From contig WKLE02000079.1 of the NCBI GenBank assembly GCA_014885115.2, positions 40,912 to 91,134 of the forward strand: a DNA stretch of 50,223 nucleotides. The letters run 5' to 3'. The notes under the pieces are model-generated. The model saw only the letters and a list, made by a program, of their open reading frames with translations, was not told where the DNA came from and did not search any database. A program made the translations under genes and the position numbers. Shown one piece after another: positions 10,351 through 21,928 of this stretch (the first letter of the stretch is position 1; each line of letters opens with the position of its first letter). The stretch comes from Asterionellopsis glacialis (lineage: Eukaryota; Bacillariophyta; Plagiogrammaphyceae; Rhaphoneidales; Asterionellopsidaceae).

Positions 10351-11586
10351 TAATATGGTGTGAGAGAGTGAGTATAATTAATCCATCCGCCACAGTCAAG
10401 GAAACACGTTGAGTTGAAAGCTAAGTAGTATTTTTAATAGTCAATATTCTGGTTGGAAAACCAGATCATATTGTATGTAGAATCACAATTTTTAAACAGA
10501 CGCGCCAACTTCTGCATTGCAGGATGTTTTGTGTACTCCTTCTCAGTAAGCTGAGTTAGCGTGATCTAATGAAATGTTGAGGACTAGTGCTTGACTGCTT
10601 TTCCGGTGTACACAACCAAGTGATAGTCAAGGTGTCTTCAGACTGACTTGAGGTCTTTTTTTACCATGCATGCAGCCACTTGATCAATCATTTTATTGCC
10701 TCCGGGTAGACCCAGGACTATACCGGAGGACATATTTCATTGGACAGACATCCGTGCATCGTAGTTTTATGTTTCCAAAAAACTTTTTCAAACCTCAAGA
10801 GAGAATACAGTAAGGACTTCTCATAGAGTCATAGGACCTTGGTAGCATACATATATTTTTATCAGAGACCTACCGTAGTTCTACAATTAGGGTATAGAAC
10901 TACTTACTAGTCCTACCGGTAGGTCCTGGGGGACCTACCGTAGGACTAGAGATATAGTCCTACCCCTGGTAGCCCCGGTAGGTAGTTCATCTTCGCCGCT
11001 GCTTTAGTAATGTGAACATCATCAATCATCTAATCTGATCCTGATCCGATCCGATTCCTAGCTAGGTTCTAGATTATTTTTTTGTAACTGAATACTCCAC
11101 CACGTACTTGTATTTGTACCAGGTAGGATTAGGAGGACCTTATGTACCAAAATTAAAGTCATTACCGAAGGAACGTGCTTTAGGAACAAGAGTACATTTT
11201 AACGTCTTCACATATATGAGGTACCCAATTTTGACATATTGTTTGGAGATAGTATTGGTCTCAGGTTAGTCGGATATTTTGGAACATACATACGTGGTTG
11301 AAGTCTTGCTGGATGTACGTTAGTAACGGCTATTTTTTGGCCTTCTATTCCTTTGGCTCTAGCTGCCACCCGCCACCCCATTATTTTTCTCCGCCCTTTC
11401 TTCGCTACCTCCGCCTGCCTTTCTCGAATCTTCCTTGATATTAAACCTACCCAACCACTTTCTTCTTCTCGCACCCATCAGAAATATAGTAGTCCTATTT
11501 ACATACCGTTGCGATCAAAGACGTTTTGATTGTGTCCTTTTTCGCATTTGATACCATCTGTGTTTAGATTTTGTAAACAAATCACA
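10351..11586. other. Intergenic region rich in palindromic motifs, between the Psb31-like gene and PGK
   Basis: About 1.2 kb without a supported gene. Between about 10830 and 10990 there is a dense cluster of TAGTCCTAC / GTAGGTCC / CTACCGGTAG motifs in both orientations, including the hairpin listed separately. Another copy (GTACCAGGTAGGATTAGGAG) begins near 11118. The last 200 bp should be the promoter and 5' untranslated region of the PGK gene. A minus-strand open frame at 11208-11474 has no recognisable features. Confidence 0.5.
10907..10949. repeat. 43-bp near-perfect inverted repeat (hairpin)
   Basis: The left arm CTAGTCCTACCGGTAGGTCC (10907-10926) and the right arm GGACCTACCGTAGGACTAG (10931-10949) are complementary over 19 of 20 positions with one bulged base, and have a 4-base centre (TGGG). 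Just upstream a smaller hairpin has arms GTAGTTCTA (10875-10883) and TAGAACTAC (10895-10903). Both belong to the motif family scattered through intergenic DNA in this window. Confidence 0.9.
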
Positions 11587-13013
11587 ATGTTGACTTCCTT
11601 CGCTTCGCGCTTTGCCACCCGCGCACCTGTTAATGCTTTCGGTCGACGATTCTTCCACCCATCACTTGTAGCTGCCGATAAACTTACTGTCGAAGGTCTC
11701 GCCGAACGTGTCAATCTTGAGGGTGAAAATGTTTTAATGCGTGTCGATTTGAATGTTCCACTTTCCAAGGAAGATGATGTCACCGTGACTGATGACACAC
11801 GACTTCGTGCCATTGTACCCACTGCTAAATATTTGTTGGATAAGGGTGCCAATGTCATCCTTTGTTCTCACTTTGGACGTCCAAAGGGTGAAATTATTGA
11901 AACTGGGAAAAATGGACGTTTGACACCTGTTGTGCCTCATCTTGAAAAATTGTTGGGAACTAAAGTCACTAAGGTCAATGATTGTATGGGTGCTGAAGTT
12001 GAAGATGCTGCCAAGACTTTGACTAAGGGTGACGTTCTCTTGCTTGAAAACACCCGTTTTTACAAGGGTGAAACCAAGAATGACCCTGAACTTAGTGCTG
12101 GATTAGGCAAACTTGCTGATTACTTTGTTATGGATGCCTTTGGTACTGCCCATCGTGCCCATTCTTCCACTGCTGGTGTTGCCGAACATATGAAATTAAG
12201 TGCTGCCGGTAAACTCATGGAAAAAGAACTCAAATACCTTAAGGGTGCTGTCGACACTCCCAAACGTCCCATGATGGGTGAGTAGATTTCTATCTGGTGC
12301 TTGAAAGGAGCTGCATTCGTTCTGTTTTGCTATCTTGCTCTCCGTAGATGAGGATATCTGATTCGTTGTCTGCCTTTTTTATTATTATAGCTATCGTTGG
12401 TGGTGCCAAGGTTTCGACGAAAATTCCTGTCATTGAATCTCTTTTAGACAAGTGTGATGCTATTCTGGTCGGAGGTGGTATGATCTTCACCTTCTACAAG
12501 GCCATGGGATACAACATCGGAAAGAGTCTTGTCGAAGAGGATATGCTTGATTTGTGTAAAGACCTAATGAAAAAGGCTGAAGAAAAGGGTGTTAAATTAG
12601 TTCTCCCCTCAGACGTTGTTTTGGCTGATAAGTTTGAAAATGATGCCAACTCGGCCATTGCCAAGGTGACTGATATTGAGGGTGACTGGATGGGGCTTGA
12701 TATTGGTCCAGAATCGATTGAAACGTTTGCTAAGGAAATTGAGCAAGCAAATACAATTGTCTTCAATGGACCTATGGGTGTGTTCGAAATGCCCAACTTT
12801 GCTACTGGTACTATTGAGGTTGCCAAGATGTTGGCTAAGGCCACAGAAGAAAGGGGTGCAACTACTATCATTGGAGGTGGAGACTCTGTTGCTGCTGTCA
12901 ACCAGGCTGGACTTGGTGATAAAGTCTCTCATATTAGTACTGGTGGTGGAGCCAGTCTTGAACTTCTTGAAGGTAAGGAACTCCCTGGAGTTGCTGCCTT
13001 GACAGAAGTGTAA
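11587..13013 (+). CDS. PGK: Phosphoglycerate kinase with mitochondrial-type leader
   Basis: Two exons (11587..12277 and 12391..13013) join across a 113-bp intron (G|GTGAGT...ATTATAG|CT) to give 437 residues. The enzyme interconverts 1,3-bisphosphoglycerate + ADP and 3-phosphoglycerate + ATP. The family motifs are intact: [62 protein letters not shown] and [13 protein letters not shown]. The leader [20 protein letters not shown], then RFFHP, is rich in Arg, Ser and Ala, has no acidic residues and lacks a hydrophobic signal core. That fits a mitochondrial presequence rather than a plastid one. Diatoms are known to run the lower half of glycolysis in mitochondria, so this is likely that isoform. 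The upstream frame is open to 11530 but the leader begins at the 11587 ATG. Confidence 0.93.
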
Positions 13014-16000
13014 ATGTAGGCCCCAAAAAAGAAAACGATGCGATCCACATCAGCTCTCTGGAGTCTTTCCAATTTTGAATCTGTTAAATGTTAAACTTCC
13101 TTTAAAGAACTACATGCTGCATAAGTTACAAGAGGGCAATTGTATATATTTTATGTACAGTATTCATCTTTGATTCTCATGACTTGTTCTCTACTGTTGC
13201 AGCAGACTCCTAAAGAATGTTTTTGGCTTTGTGACCTCTGTAGGTCCTAGATCCCTACTGCTTACACAGTACTGCATATTAGCTCACATAATAATTTGTG
13301 TGTTATGATGATGCCATGAAAAGTTATATTGCTGGTTTAGTAAAGTGGCTCATAGTAACTGGTTTTGATATAGAAGTGCAATGCTAGTAACGTTGGAAAC
13401 ATATTAGAGATGAATGCTGCTGAAAATGATCAACAGCACCATGGAACTGTACTTTTTTACTACATAATAGACTAGTATGACTATTGTCAGATTGGGATGT
13501 GATTGAAGAAATAAATGAAACCATGATGGACCTAACCTACAAGGCAGATGTCAACTGAATAAAGAGTCACCAAGATAACAATACCCCATACAAAGGAGCT
13601 CTGCTAACTAGCACACAAATCTGTATGGATGCAGACCATGTGGCAGCATGCATAATACCAGCAACTTAAGGTGGTCTCACACATCTTTGGTCACTCCCCC
13701 AAATATTACATCTTGTCCATTTTTTCTTGCTTTTATCTAGACTTTTTAAATTTTTAATTTTTTCTTATTTCTCTTGGATCCCTCCCCCCCTGGGAGGAAC
13801 TGTTTCAACTTATTGTTCTAGAAGAAACCACCCCAAACCTATTCATAAATATTGTTTGTAAATAATCTATTCTGATCTAATTTGGATGGTGAGCCCTTTT
13901 TTTTTTATAAGTATCTTCATTTTCATTCAAAAATTTCTGATTTTGAATGAATTCTGTAAATTACACATAGTTACTTGTTTAGTACCCTCACCATCAAATT
14001 TATACAAAAAAGTATAAGTTTATTTATGTATCTGCTAATAGGCCTGCTACTTACTGTTGATGCAAAATTATACTGGGAAACGTTGGAGTTGATATTTTTG
14101 TGAGTCTTCTAAAAAAATATTGAAGAATTTTTTGTGTGGACAACAGTAAATCATACTTTTGATAAGAAACTAGGGTGTCTACAGGCAACTATTGGTTTTG
14201 CCTACATTTGTACAAGATAGAATTTTCTTGCAACTCCTGTACATTTCTTACAGAGTGGATTCTTATCAAGAAAGTTTTGTAGTTGGAGTCCCAATCCAAT
14301 TTGGAAGTTTTTTTTGTATTTTGAAGAAGATAGTTGAGACTGTGTGAAATTGTATAGAAATTGCAGAGAAGTTACTTAGGAGCTGAAAGGTTCATGAGAC
14401 CCCCTTAACTTGCCAACCAAAATCTGCCATAGGTTCTCTTGCAACCCCACTCAAGTATACATAAACTCTACAGGAGCCTTCATATCCAAATACACCCATT
14501 AGCTTACAATAAAATGTCTCAGAAGCACCTCTCCTCCAACAACAGATTTGCTAATAGAACAATTGGACTCCAGAAATACTTGACTCTATAAAGTGGTCGG
14601 CATGCCACAGGAGACTCATACCCACCCACAAACACGTAGACAAATCATCATTAAACTCACTGACAGAATCTCTTTGCTTACAAGCAAGACCACCATTACA
14701 AACAATTATGCCTCACACCCCCACTTGCTCTTATGTACACACCACACTGACAACAAATTCTGACAAGTACTTCCACAAGAATATGAAAATGGTGTGACTT
14801 ATTACACACTCTAGCACCAATTTGAGATGTCTCAATACACACTGTTGATCATATTCTTGATGGAACAATGTCTTCATGGTCAAATCCCTAATTCTAAGGC
14901 ATATTCCAATAATGACAAACAAGAATGAGATGGAGAAATAAACTAATATATGATGGACAGTCCAGCAGGGATGAGGAAACTATTTATGATGCTTGTATCC
15001 AAAGTTTGGGTATTACTTCACACATCTGAGGACATAACTTGACTGTTCAGATGGTAACCATTATATGGAAGTGGTTTCAGACTTTCTGGAAAGTAAGCAC
15101 AGAACAATGACATCTGTGACCATGACAGCAGCACATGAGCCCACCAACACCAGTGCTTCTAAATCCATACCAAACTCAAAGCACTCTACATGATACCACT
15201 GTAAGTCTTAGCCAAGGACAGGACTATCTATTATGAATCTGTATGTCACCATCTGAAATGTTCCTTCATGAAGAACATCAAAACTTGGTTAACCATGTGG
15301 AAATCAGTCCTAGTTAAAAGCTTTCAGTGCACTATAACAAGTGGTCTATCAAAACTGTGCAACAGATTTTGCATTATTTCTGACTCATGACTCCAACTGC
15401 CCTATCAGACTGAAATAAGACCAAACCCTTCCCTTGATTGATTTGTTCAGTGGATTTTACCAGGACCCTATAAAAGGTATTTGCATTTTCTTGTGGTCAA
15501 GCAAATGTTCAACCCTTTTTTTAGGTCAATAACTTTTAGAACCCTGGTGCTAAGTTTCACTACTCATAGAATATTCAATGAAACAAGCTCCTATTTCATT
15601 GAATATTTGCTCCTAGAGTCACAAAACAAATTTTGTCACAATGCTGTGGGGTCATGTGATGTCAAATGTCAGGGAATGGTGTTATGCAATACTTTGAAAA
15701 AATGACTTTCAGTGGAGGAGTCCCATAAACAATACTTATAATGGTGGGTTAGTAAATAAAGATCTCAAGTTCTTGAAATGGTGCATGGAAAAATAGGATA
15801 AAGTTTTTGCAGAGAAACAACTTGATAAGAGTTTGGCCTTAGAAGGAAAGTTGTTCTTGGCAGCAAAAAATATTATAGTCAAAGGTACTTTTGAAGTTTG
15901 GGTAGTTTAAAAAAAGGAATTGAATTCTATGAGCTCATTGTTCATGAAATGACAGCAGAGTTGTTCATAGAAATAACAAGCCAACACTCAGATGATACTA

Positions 16001-16198
16001 ATTTAGTTTTAATGGATATAGTACAACATCTATGGGGATAGCATAGTTCATATGCATAGTTCATATGTAAAGCATCATAGATGCTAGTAATTTAATGTAT
16101 TGTATGATTTTTACTCATCATGAATTAACGTGGAGATCTGAAAAAGATAGTATACTTATTGTTATGTAAAATAAGATAGACAACTATCAACCTTAATA

Positions 16199-16387
16199 NN
16201 NNNNNNNNNNNNNNNNNNNNNNNNNNNNNNNNNNNNNNNNNNNNNNNNNNNNNNNNNNNNNNNNNNNNNNNNNNNNNNNNNNNNNNNNNNNNNNNNNNNN
16301 NNNNNNNNNNNNNNNNNNNNNNNNNNNNNNNNNNNNNNNNNNNNNNNNNNNNNNNNNNNNNNNNNNNNNNNNNNNNNNNNNNNNNNN
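16199..16387. other. Assembly gap (189 N)
   Basis: A run of undetermined bases lies inside the CpG-poor block. The left half of the block is contiguous with PGK and the right half with the kinesin locus. Their linkage depends on this gap being correctly scaffolded. Confidence 1.
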
Positions 16388-16647
16388 TTTCACTTTCACT
16401 TGTATAGATTTTTTATTGTGTTTTTTGGTTTTCTTAGTAAGGTCACAAGGTTCAACCTGATGGTTGAAAAGCATCAGACAATAAGAATTAAATTCAATTT
16501 TGAAAATTTTCATCAATCAATACAGAAACTAGTTCAAGGATAGAGATGGGGTTATCATACACTTGTAACACCTCTAAAATGGACCCATGAAAAAATCTTT
16601 AAATAGAAAAATTAAAAAATAGAATTTATTTCATGATGTCATTTTGT

Positions 16648-16920
16648 TCAACCAGTGAATGGAATTTTTAAACAATTCCTGGGCAACCAAAATGTTTTTG
16701 AAGCAAGAAAATTGGATCTCAAGGTGGTATTATAGCAGGGTTTCTTCAAATTTAGTACTTCTAGTTTTTTGGCATTAGAAAAAATAGGCTGAACCATTTG
16801 TTTCAGAGCCTCTGGTGTAGTTTTTCCAGCAATAAATGTCTTCCAACACATGGTAATGGAAAGGAGGAGAGTGGTAACACAGAATAAATCAAATTTTATG
16901 AAAGCAGAATTATCTGTATA
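16648..16920 (-). pseudogene. Coding-like remnant in CpG-poor block, unidentified
   Basis: A 90-codon stop-free minus-strand segment reads as plausible protein (KTFIAGKTTPEALKQMVQPI, later FLASKTFWLPRNCLKIPFTG). It is bounded by stops, lacks a convincing start and uses no CG-containing codons. Further short coding-like pieces in the same orientation occur upstream (for example near 17170-17215 and 17290-17380), broken by stops. I do not recognise the family. It may be a fragment of a transposable-element protein. Confidence 0.3.
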
Positions 16921-18033
16921 CTAATCAATATAACTTGTTGTGGAGTACTGCTTCAATTGTTTTGTAACCTTTAGTGCTTCTTCTACTAGCAAAGAAGAAA
17001 AAAAGATTAATTCTTGTAAAATACTACTTTTATGATGAATGCTGTTACTGTGTAATAAGAATCATGGTAAAAAAGTTATTTTGAGAAAGGGGTGAGTAGA
17101 ACATTTGTTTCTGTTTTTCTCTCTTATAATACTAACATCTAAAAAATGAATTTAGGAAGAAATGATGCACAATAGAGTTTTTGCAAGTTGCCCTGCTAAT
17201 TTTTTAAAAGTGTAAGAAGGAGTGCTGAGTTAAAAGTATGCATCTTTCTATGCTTCTAGTAGTTAGAAAATGGCAAAGAAGGTGTATATGGATTCATTAT
17301 CAAAATCCATCATTAAGAGGTATCTTTTAGCTATTAGCTGTTTTGTTTTATCAACTATGATGATGCTAATAGTGGATATTGCAGTAGGCAGTCATGCTAT
17401 CTTTCATACTCCCTTCCCATTGAATCAGTAAAGAAAAAGAAGAATTACTACTAAATTGGAATATTCTGAAGACTCCTTATCACAAGAATAGTAGAGATAT
17501 AATTATGCCCAAACTTTTGCAGATTTTCTTTGGTTCTATTCTTCCTACTGTTTTTTGGGCACTTTTTGTGAATTGTGGACTCTTAGTCACTTGTCTTTAA
17601 GGTACAATTGGTGTCACACTATTGATATTTTGGTCATCCCTACTTGAACTTTGAATAATCATTCTTAGCATCACACTTTACAACTCTGCTATAGACAGAC
17701 ATAATTTTGGATACAGTTTGGTTTTCTTGATTAGTCTACTTTTTTGGTAATTGCATTAAATATACCACTGTTAACCTCATATTTGATTTCAGCTTGAAAG
17801 AACAATACTACCCAAATATTGGATTGCAGTATATTGGTTGGAATGATGCTGCTCCTTGCAAGTGTGCTATGATTAAGTTGACCCATTGTCAGTTTTTACT
17901 TTCTAACTAATATATAAGAAAAGTTACTGTAAGTAGTGTCTTTGCTTTGGCCCAATATTAGTATTCAAACAAATTTTTAATCAAATCAGAATAGCATGTG
18001 AATCACATGTTGGTGATTTTTAGCTGCCACTTT

Positions 18034-18396
18034 TTAGTCAAATCCATTTATCACAAACTTTAAGCCTACAACTTCAACTTTGTTCTTAATTTGATAACCA
18101 TTCAAAAACAAATGCTTTTCTATTCTTCTTATGAAGCATACCCCCCTTATATCATGACCACAAGCTTCACCTCTTATTGTTCTGTCTGGGAACAAACAGT
18201 CATCTATAACTGATTTTTTGATTAACTCATGGATGACTGAAGAATTATCAATCATGTCAAATGCAGTGGCAGTTATAAGCAACAAATTATTGATAGGTGA
18301 TATCTTTGTTACTATTGCCAAATACCACATATACCAGGTGCCATCATGTGTCCAGAAAAATTCACTGCAGTAAGAAGAAACAATTGAGATAGATGT
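18034..18396 (-). pseudogene. 120-codon coding-like remnant in CpG-poor block, unidentified
   Basis: This minus-strand segment is open from a stop just upstream of 18396 to a stop at 18034. It includes EFFWTHDGTWYMWYLAIVT, then PDRTIRGEACGHDIRGVCFI and RRIEKHLFLNGYQIKNKVEV. Arginines here are AGA/AGG, with no CGN codons. It looks protein-coding in origin but has no clear start and no family I recognise. It lies in the same orientation as the remnant at 16.65-16.92 kb, so both may derive from one element or gene. Confidence 0.3.
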
Positions 18397-19399
18397 TTAG
18401 AAACATCTCTGTTTATTTTTTCACTAGTACTCATTGACTGTGTAAGTATCCCGCAACAAAAAATGATACAATGATTGAAATTCCTTCAGCAACAATTAAT
18501 TAATGCTTATTTACTATTCTTTGTGTGTACTACAATTTGAATTTTTCTTTTAGTTCTGGTTTGTTGTTCAAAATCTTATTAAAACATGTTGACACATGCA
18601 TCTGTCATCATTTAGTGCAGGGAGAAAAGAGAAATTATGGAAGTTCAGAGGAACCAACCTTTTGTGGTGTAAGATTTGGATCTTTTTTTATTTAAGGAAG
18701 GGTCTTGCCCATCTTTGTAAAAGTGAGCAACTTGAAGATGCAAGAGATGATTTTAGGACCCAAATCTACAGATCAATGGGAAATGGGATGACAATAAAAT
18801 TCTTGCTATGATGTAGCACTAGCCAACAACTAATCATTGATCATATACACAAGGACTAAGCCAAAAATTCCTTACCATTCAATTTGAAAAAAGATTTCCC
18901 TGCACAGAGTTTAAAGTGAAAGGGAAAGAGAAGATTGGGATTGAACAATTTTTTCTACAAAAATTTCTAGATCTAAAGGAATGAACATTGAAGGATTAAC
19001 AACAACCCAAAAAGAAGAAAAAGAATTAGTTTATGGTGTTTGACTCTTTGGTATTACAATATTTAGAGGAGCAGGAGAGAAACTTACTTGGAAAAGAACA
19101 AACCCAAAAGTTATGAAAAAATAGGAAATTAGAAATATACTTAGTATATAGTAATGGGAAGTATATTGGACCAGTTGAGATGCTCAGAGATTGAAGAAGA
19201 TATCTGGATTGAAAATGTTAATTGTACCAGAATGCACTTGCAAACAACATAATGTGAAAACATTGAATATTTAGGCTTCTTATTCTGAACAGATGATGTG
19301 CTTTTTTGGAACAGCAGGAAGAGGATTTGAAAAACTAGCTCTCCAATACTGGTACTACTACAACACTCTAGTGCTCACTAGACTCCCATATGCATACAG

Positions 19400-19650
19400 T
19401 TGTCATACACATGCATTGACACCCAGTGAGCTGAGACGGTGTGTCAATATATGTGTACTGTCAATCTATCTATACTATAAGTACGTAAGGCCTTACATAC
19501 GTAATCTAAGGTACCATCATGAGTACATAGAGTCTCACAAACGTAATCTAAGGTACCAAACCCGATATATGAGAAGGTAGTGTTCAGCAACGCTGTGTCA
19601 ATGTATCTGTACTGTCAATGTATCTGTACGTCAATGCATGTGTACAAAGA
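19400..19650. mobile_element. Short MITE-like insert with inverted ends and normal CpG content
   Basis: The inverted repeat ACACATGCATTGAC (19407-19420) and GTCAATGCATGTGT (19630-19643) brackets about 220 bp that contains about seven CpG sites, unlike the surrounding CpG-free DNA. Internal structure includes the direct repeat ACGTAATCTAAGGTACCA twice (about 19499 and 19541) and several GTCAATGTATCTGTAC-type units near both ends. No coding capacity is seen. The ends are approximate because I could not identify a target-site duplication. Confidence 0.5.
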
Positions 19651-21045
19651 CTGTAGTGAAAACATTGATTTTGTACATCCTGTTGATCTTTAAAATTGTT
19701 AATTATTGATACTGCTGAAAACTTTGTTTACCAAGGCTTTCTTGTAGCCTTTCAAGACTTTCATCAAGGTGAGGAACTGCCCCCCATTTTATATATGATT
19801 ATTATGTTTTTTTCAAATATTGTGAATGTTAGCTGACAAGGGAATCAAGGACAGGAGGTGTCCTTATGTGAGAACTCTGTTACCCTACTTTGTACAAAGC
19901 AGTTTACCTCCTGAGTCCAGGATTTGAAGGATTCTCTAAGTAATATTGTCCAATGACATGCTTTGAGTTGTCCCCCAATGTATGGTCCAAAAAGAACAGT
20001 AAAAAATGAAGACTACTGATAATACTAACAATCCTATATTGTTTAATGTTGAGATTTGGCAGTGGTATTTACCATATACTATTACCATACCAGGACTTTT
20101 CAAATTTGAGATGTAAAGTGGGTCTGGGGGGTTTGCCATACCAGCAGGAGTTTTGGTCAGGTGCCACACTGGGTGAAGAAGTCAAGATAATGTTTTAGTA
20201 TCAGACACCCCCCATCCTGGGAATCACTATATAGCAATTATCTTTGATCAGGAAGAGACACACTAGTACTTGTATTGCGTGATGACTCATCACCATTACT
20301 TTTACCATCAACAAGAGTCCTAACAGTGACAAGTGTTACCAAACAAGCATCAACAAGATTAAAGTTTGTGTTTTCTTTATTGGCATTATTATAAAAACTT
20401 AACAACTATCTAAACTTGGTCTTTGATGAGAGCACCCACCAGATCAAATAAATTACATTACATAATATTAGTCAGGTCATGCCATGATGTGTGCAGCAAA
20501 CAGGTTTACAAGTAGTTACTTTGTGCAAGCAGTAGTAAGAGAACCTGCCCTCATATCAGTAGAACTCAAAAATATGATTAAAAATCCAAAGTGGACAAAC
20601 TAGTCAAACAGCATGTTAAAAGCAGGACTGCTGAGGCCACCAATACAAAGGGTCTCTATCATTTTGTGTGCAGATAGTTGTATACATAGTGATTTTCTTT
20701 TTTTGTTCATATTATGTGTTTAATCTACTTTAAGACTATCTTACTTTTTGTGTTATAAATTCTTGCTTCTTCTATATTGAAATTGTGATCCACATTACCT
20801 TCTTGTTTCAATATATATATACATATATCAGTTATAGATACATATATCAGCAAGCTACAATTAATAAACAATCTTAACTTGTATTTTTAATTGGTAATCA
20901 ATTGTTGCTCATAATGCTGGTAACAAAACTCATGCTGGTGTTTTTTTGACATAGCATATTAATGCAGTGGTTAGTCTCTAATATGCAAATTCAATGGTAT
21001 GTTGTAATGTTGCTTGTCCTTGTTTTAAGTTGGGTCTGAGGGGCC

Positions 21046-21198
21046 AAACAGTAACAGTAACAGTAACAGTAACAGTAACAGTAACAGTAACAGTAACAGT
21101 AACAGTAACAGTAACAGTAACAGTAACAGCAACTGTAACAGCAACTGTAACAGCAACTGTAACAGTAACAGTAACAGCAACTGTAACAGTAACAGCAA
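21046..21198. repeat. (AACAGT)n microsatellite
   Basis: About 25 tandem hexamers of the GTAACA/AACAGT type; the 3' third is interrupted by GCAACT variants. Degenerate relatives (AATAAAACTAAAACT, CACCACCATAATAATCACC) continue to about 21300. Open frames through it are repeat artefacts. Confidence 0.95.
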
Positions 21199-21349
21199 TA
21201 TTCTAACACTAAAACTAATCTTATCGCTATCAGTAACAATAAAACTAAAACTAAAATAACAATAACACAAGCACCACCATAATAATCACCACCATCACCT
21301 GTACAAACGCTAACACCATAAAAGAACCAATACCTTCACCAAGTCTTTT

Positions 21350-21424
21350 AACACCTTGATCTTGACCTTGACCTTAACCTGGATCTTGACCGGCACCAGG
21401 ACCAGGACCAGGACCAGGACCAGC
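21350..21424. repeat. Degenerate CTTGAC and (GGACCA)n microsatellite
   Basis: CTTGATCTTGACCTTGACCT-type units merge into about five copies of ACCAGG (21394-21423). Together with the preceding AACAGT tract it marks the right border of the CpG-poor block, after which CpG content returns to normal. Confidence 0.85.
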
Positions 21425-21928
21425 GCGTAGATCCTTGGTTTACATGGCTGATGGTACAGCAGTAACAAAGCCTTTTAGGCAGGAATACAAATTCTTCTCA
21501 GTAATTTGAAAAGAGAGATATCCATACAACAATGAGTAAATTTAGCGGATAAGACATTGTTATAGTTTAATAGCCTAAAAGGTAACTCCATAACTTTCCA
21601 TTTGAGAGATAGGCCTCACTTTGATTAGCTGCTTCAGTTAAAGCAGCCAGACGCCTTCTCGGGTGCAGACATTTTTGAGGAAAAGACGGCGACTTTTCTA
21701 TTCAATATCAAGATCCAATAAACTCTTAAAAGGTCGACAAGTCATTCAATGGACTTAGAAGCAAAAGATCCTTCAACTCGTCAGTTGATACTGCCCGAAA
21801 AAGAAATCTCAAAATGAATTTAGATAGTATGTAGTCAGCTACCAGCGACAATTCGACTACATACTGATGACCCAACAAACTCTTAGCAGATAAGAGTAAT
21901 GAAATTGACCGAGAAACAAACGATCATT
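21425..21928. other. Intergenic, 3' flank of the kinesin locus
   Basis: About 500 bp of normal CpG content between the microsatellites and the kinesin stop codon. Imperfect echoes of the kinesin 3' end are visible: GAAATCTCAAAATGAATTTAGATAG near 21803 resembles GGAATCTCGGAATGAATTTTGGTGG near 21959, and both are preceded by CGTCAG/GTGTCAG-like text. This suggests a decayed duplication of the terminal coding segment. No gene was found. Confidence 0.4.

Larger units (their letters stand above)
13045..21220. other. CpG-depleted, gene-poor block (probable decayed, formerly methylated DNA)
   Basis: By eye, outside one small insert (about 19,400-19,650), I find only about seven CG dinucleotides in roughly 7.7 kb (13391, 14081, 14598, 14635, 16129, 18452, 20278). 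The adjacent PGK and kinesin genes show several per 60-base line. GC dinucleotides are not scarce, so this is CpG-specific and not just low GC. No intact gene is recognisable. There are decayed coding-like stretches on the minus strand, an assembly gap and, near the right edge, microsatellites. The pattern fits long-term cytosine methylation and deamination of silenced repeat DNA. The element type cannot be named from what I see. Confidence 0.8.

Noticed and set aside
11208..11474. 88-codon minus-strand frame upstream of PGK
   Set aside because: No recognisable motif, and it overlaps the expected PGK promoter; probably chance.
13620..13650. MDADHVA-like stretch suggesting a Copia RNase H
   Set aside because: Too short and not supported by neighbouring residues in any frame; the retroelement identity of the CpG-poor block remains unproven.
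16193..16516. Open frame across the run of N
   Set aside because: Most of it is undetermined bases in an assembly gap.
21046..21198. Possible CRISPR array
   Set aside because: The repeats are contiguous 6-bp units without spacers in a eukaryotic context; it is a microsatellite.
21025..21270. Long open frames on both strands through the AACAGT repeat (poly-Leu, Cys-Tyr and Thr-Val repeats)
   Set aside because: They are translations of a hexamer microsatellite that stays open in several frames; there is no conserved domain or start context.
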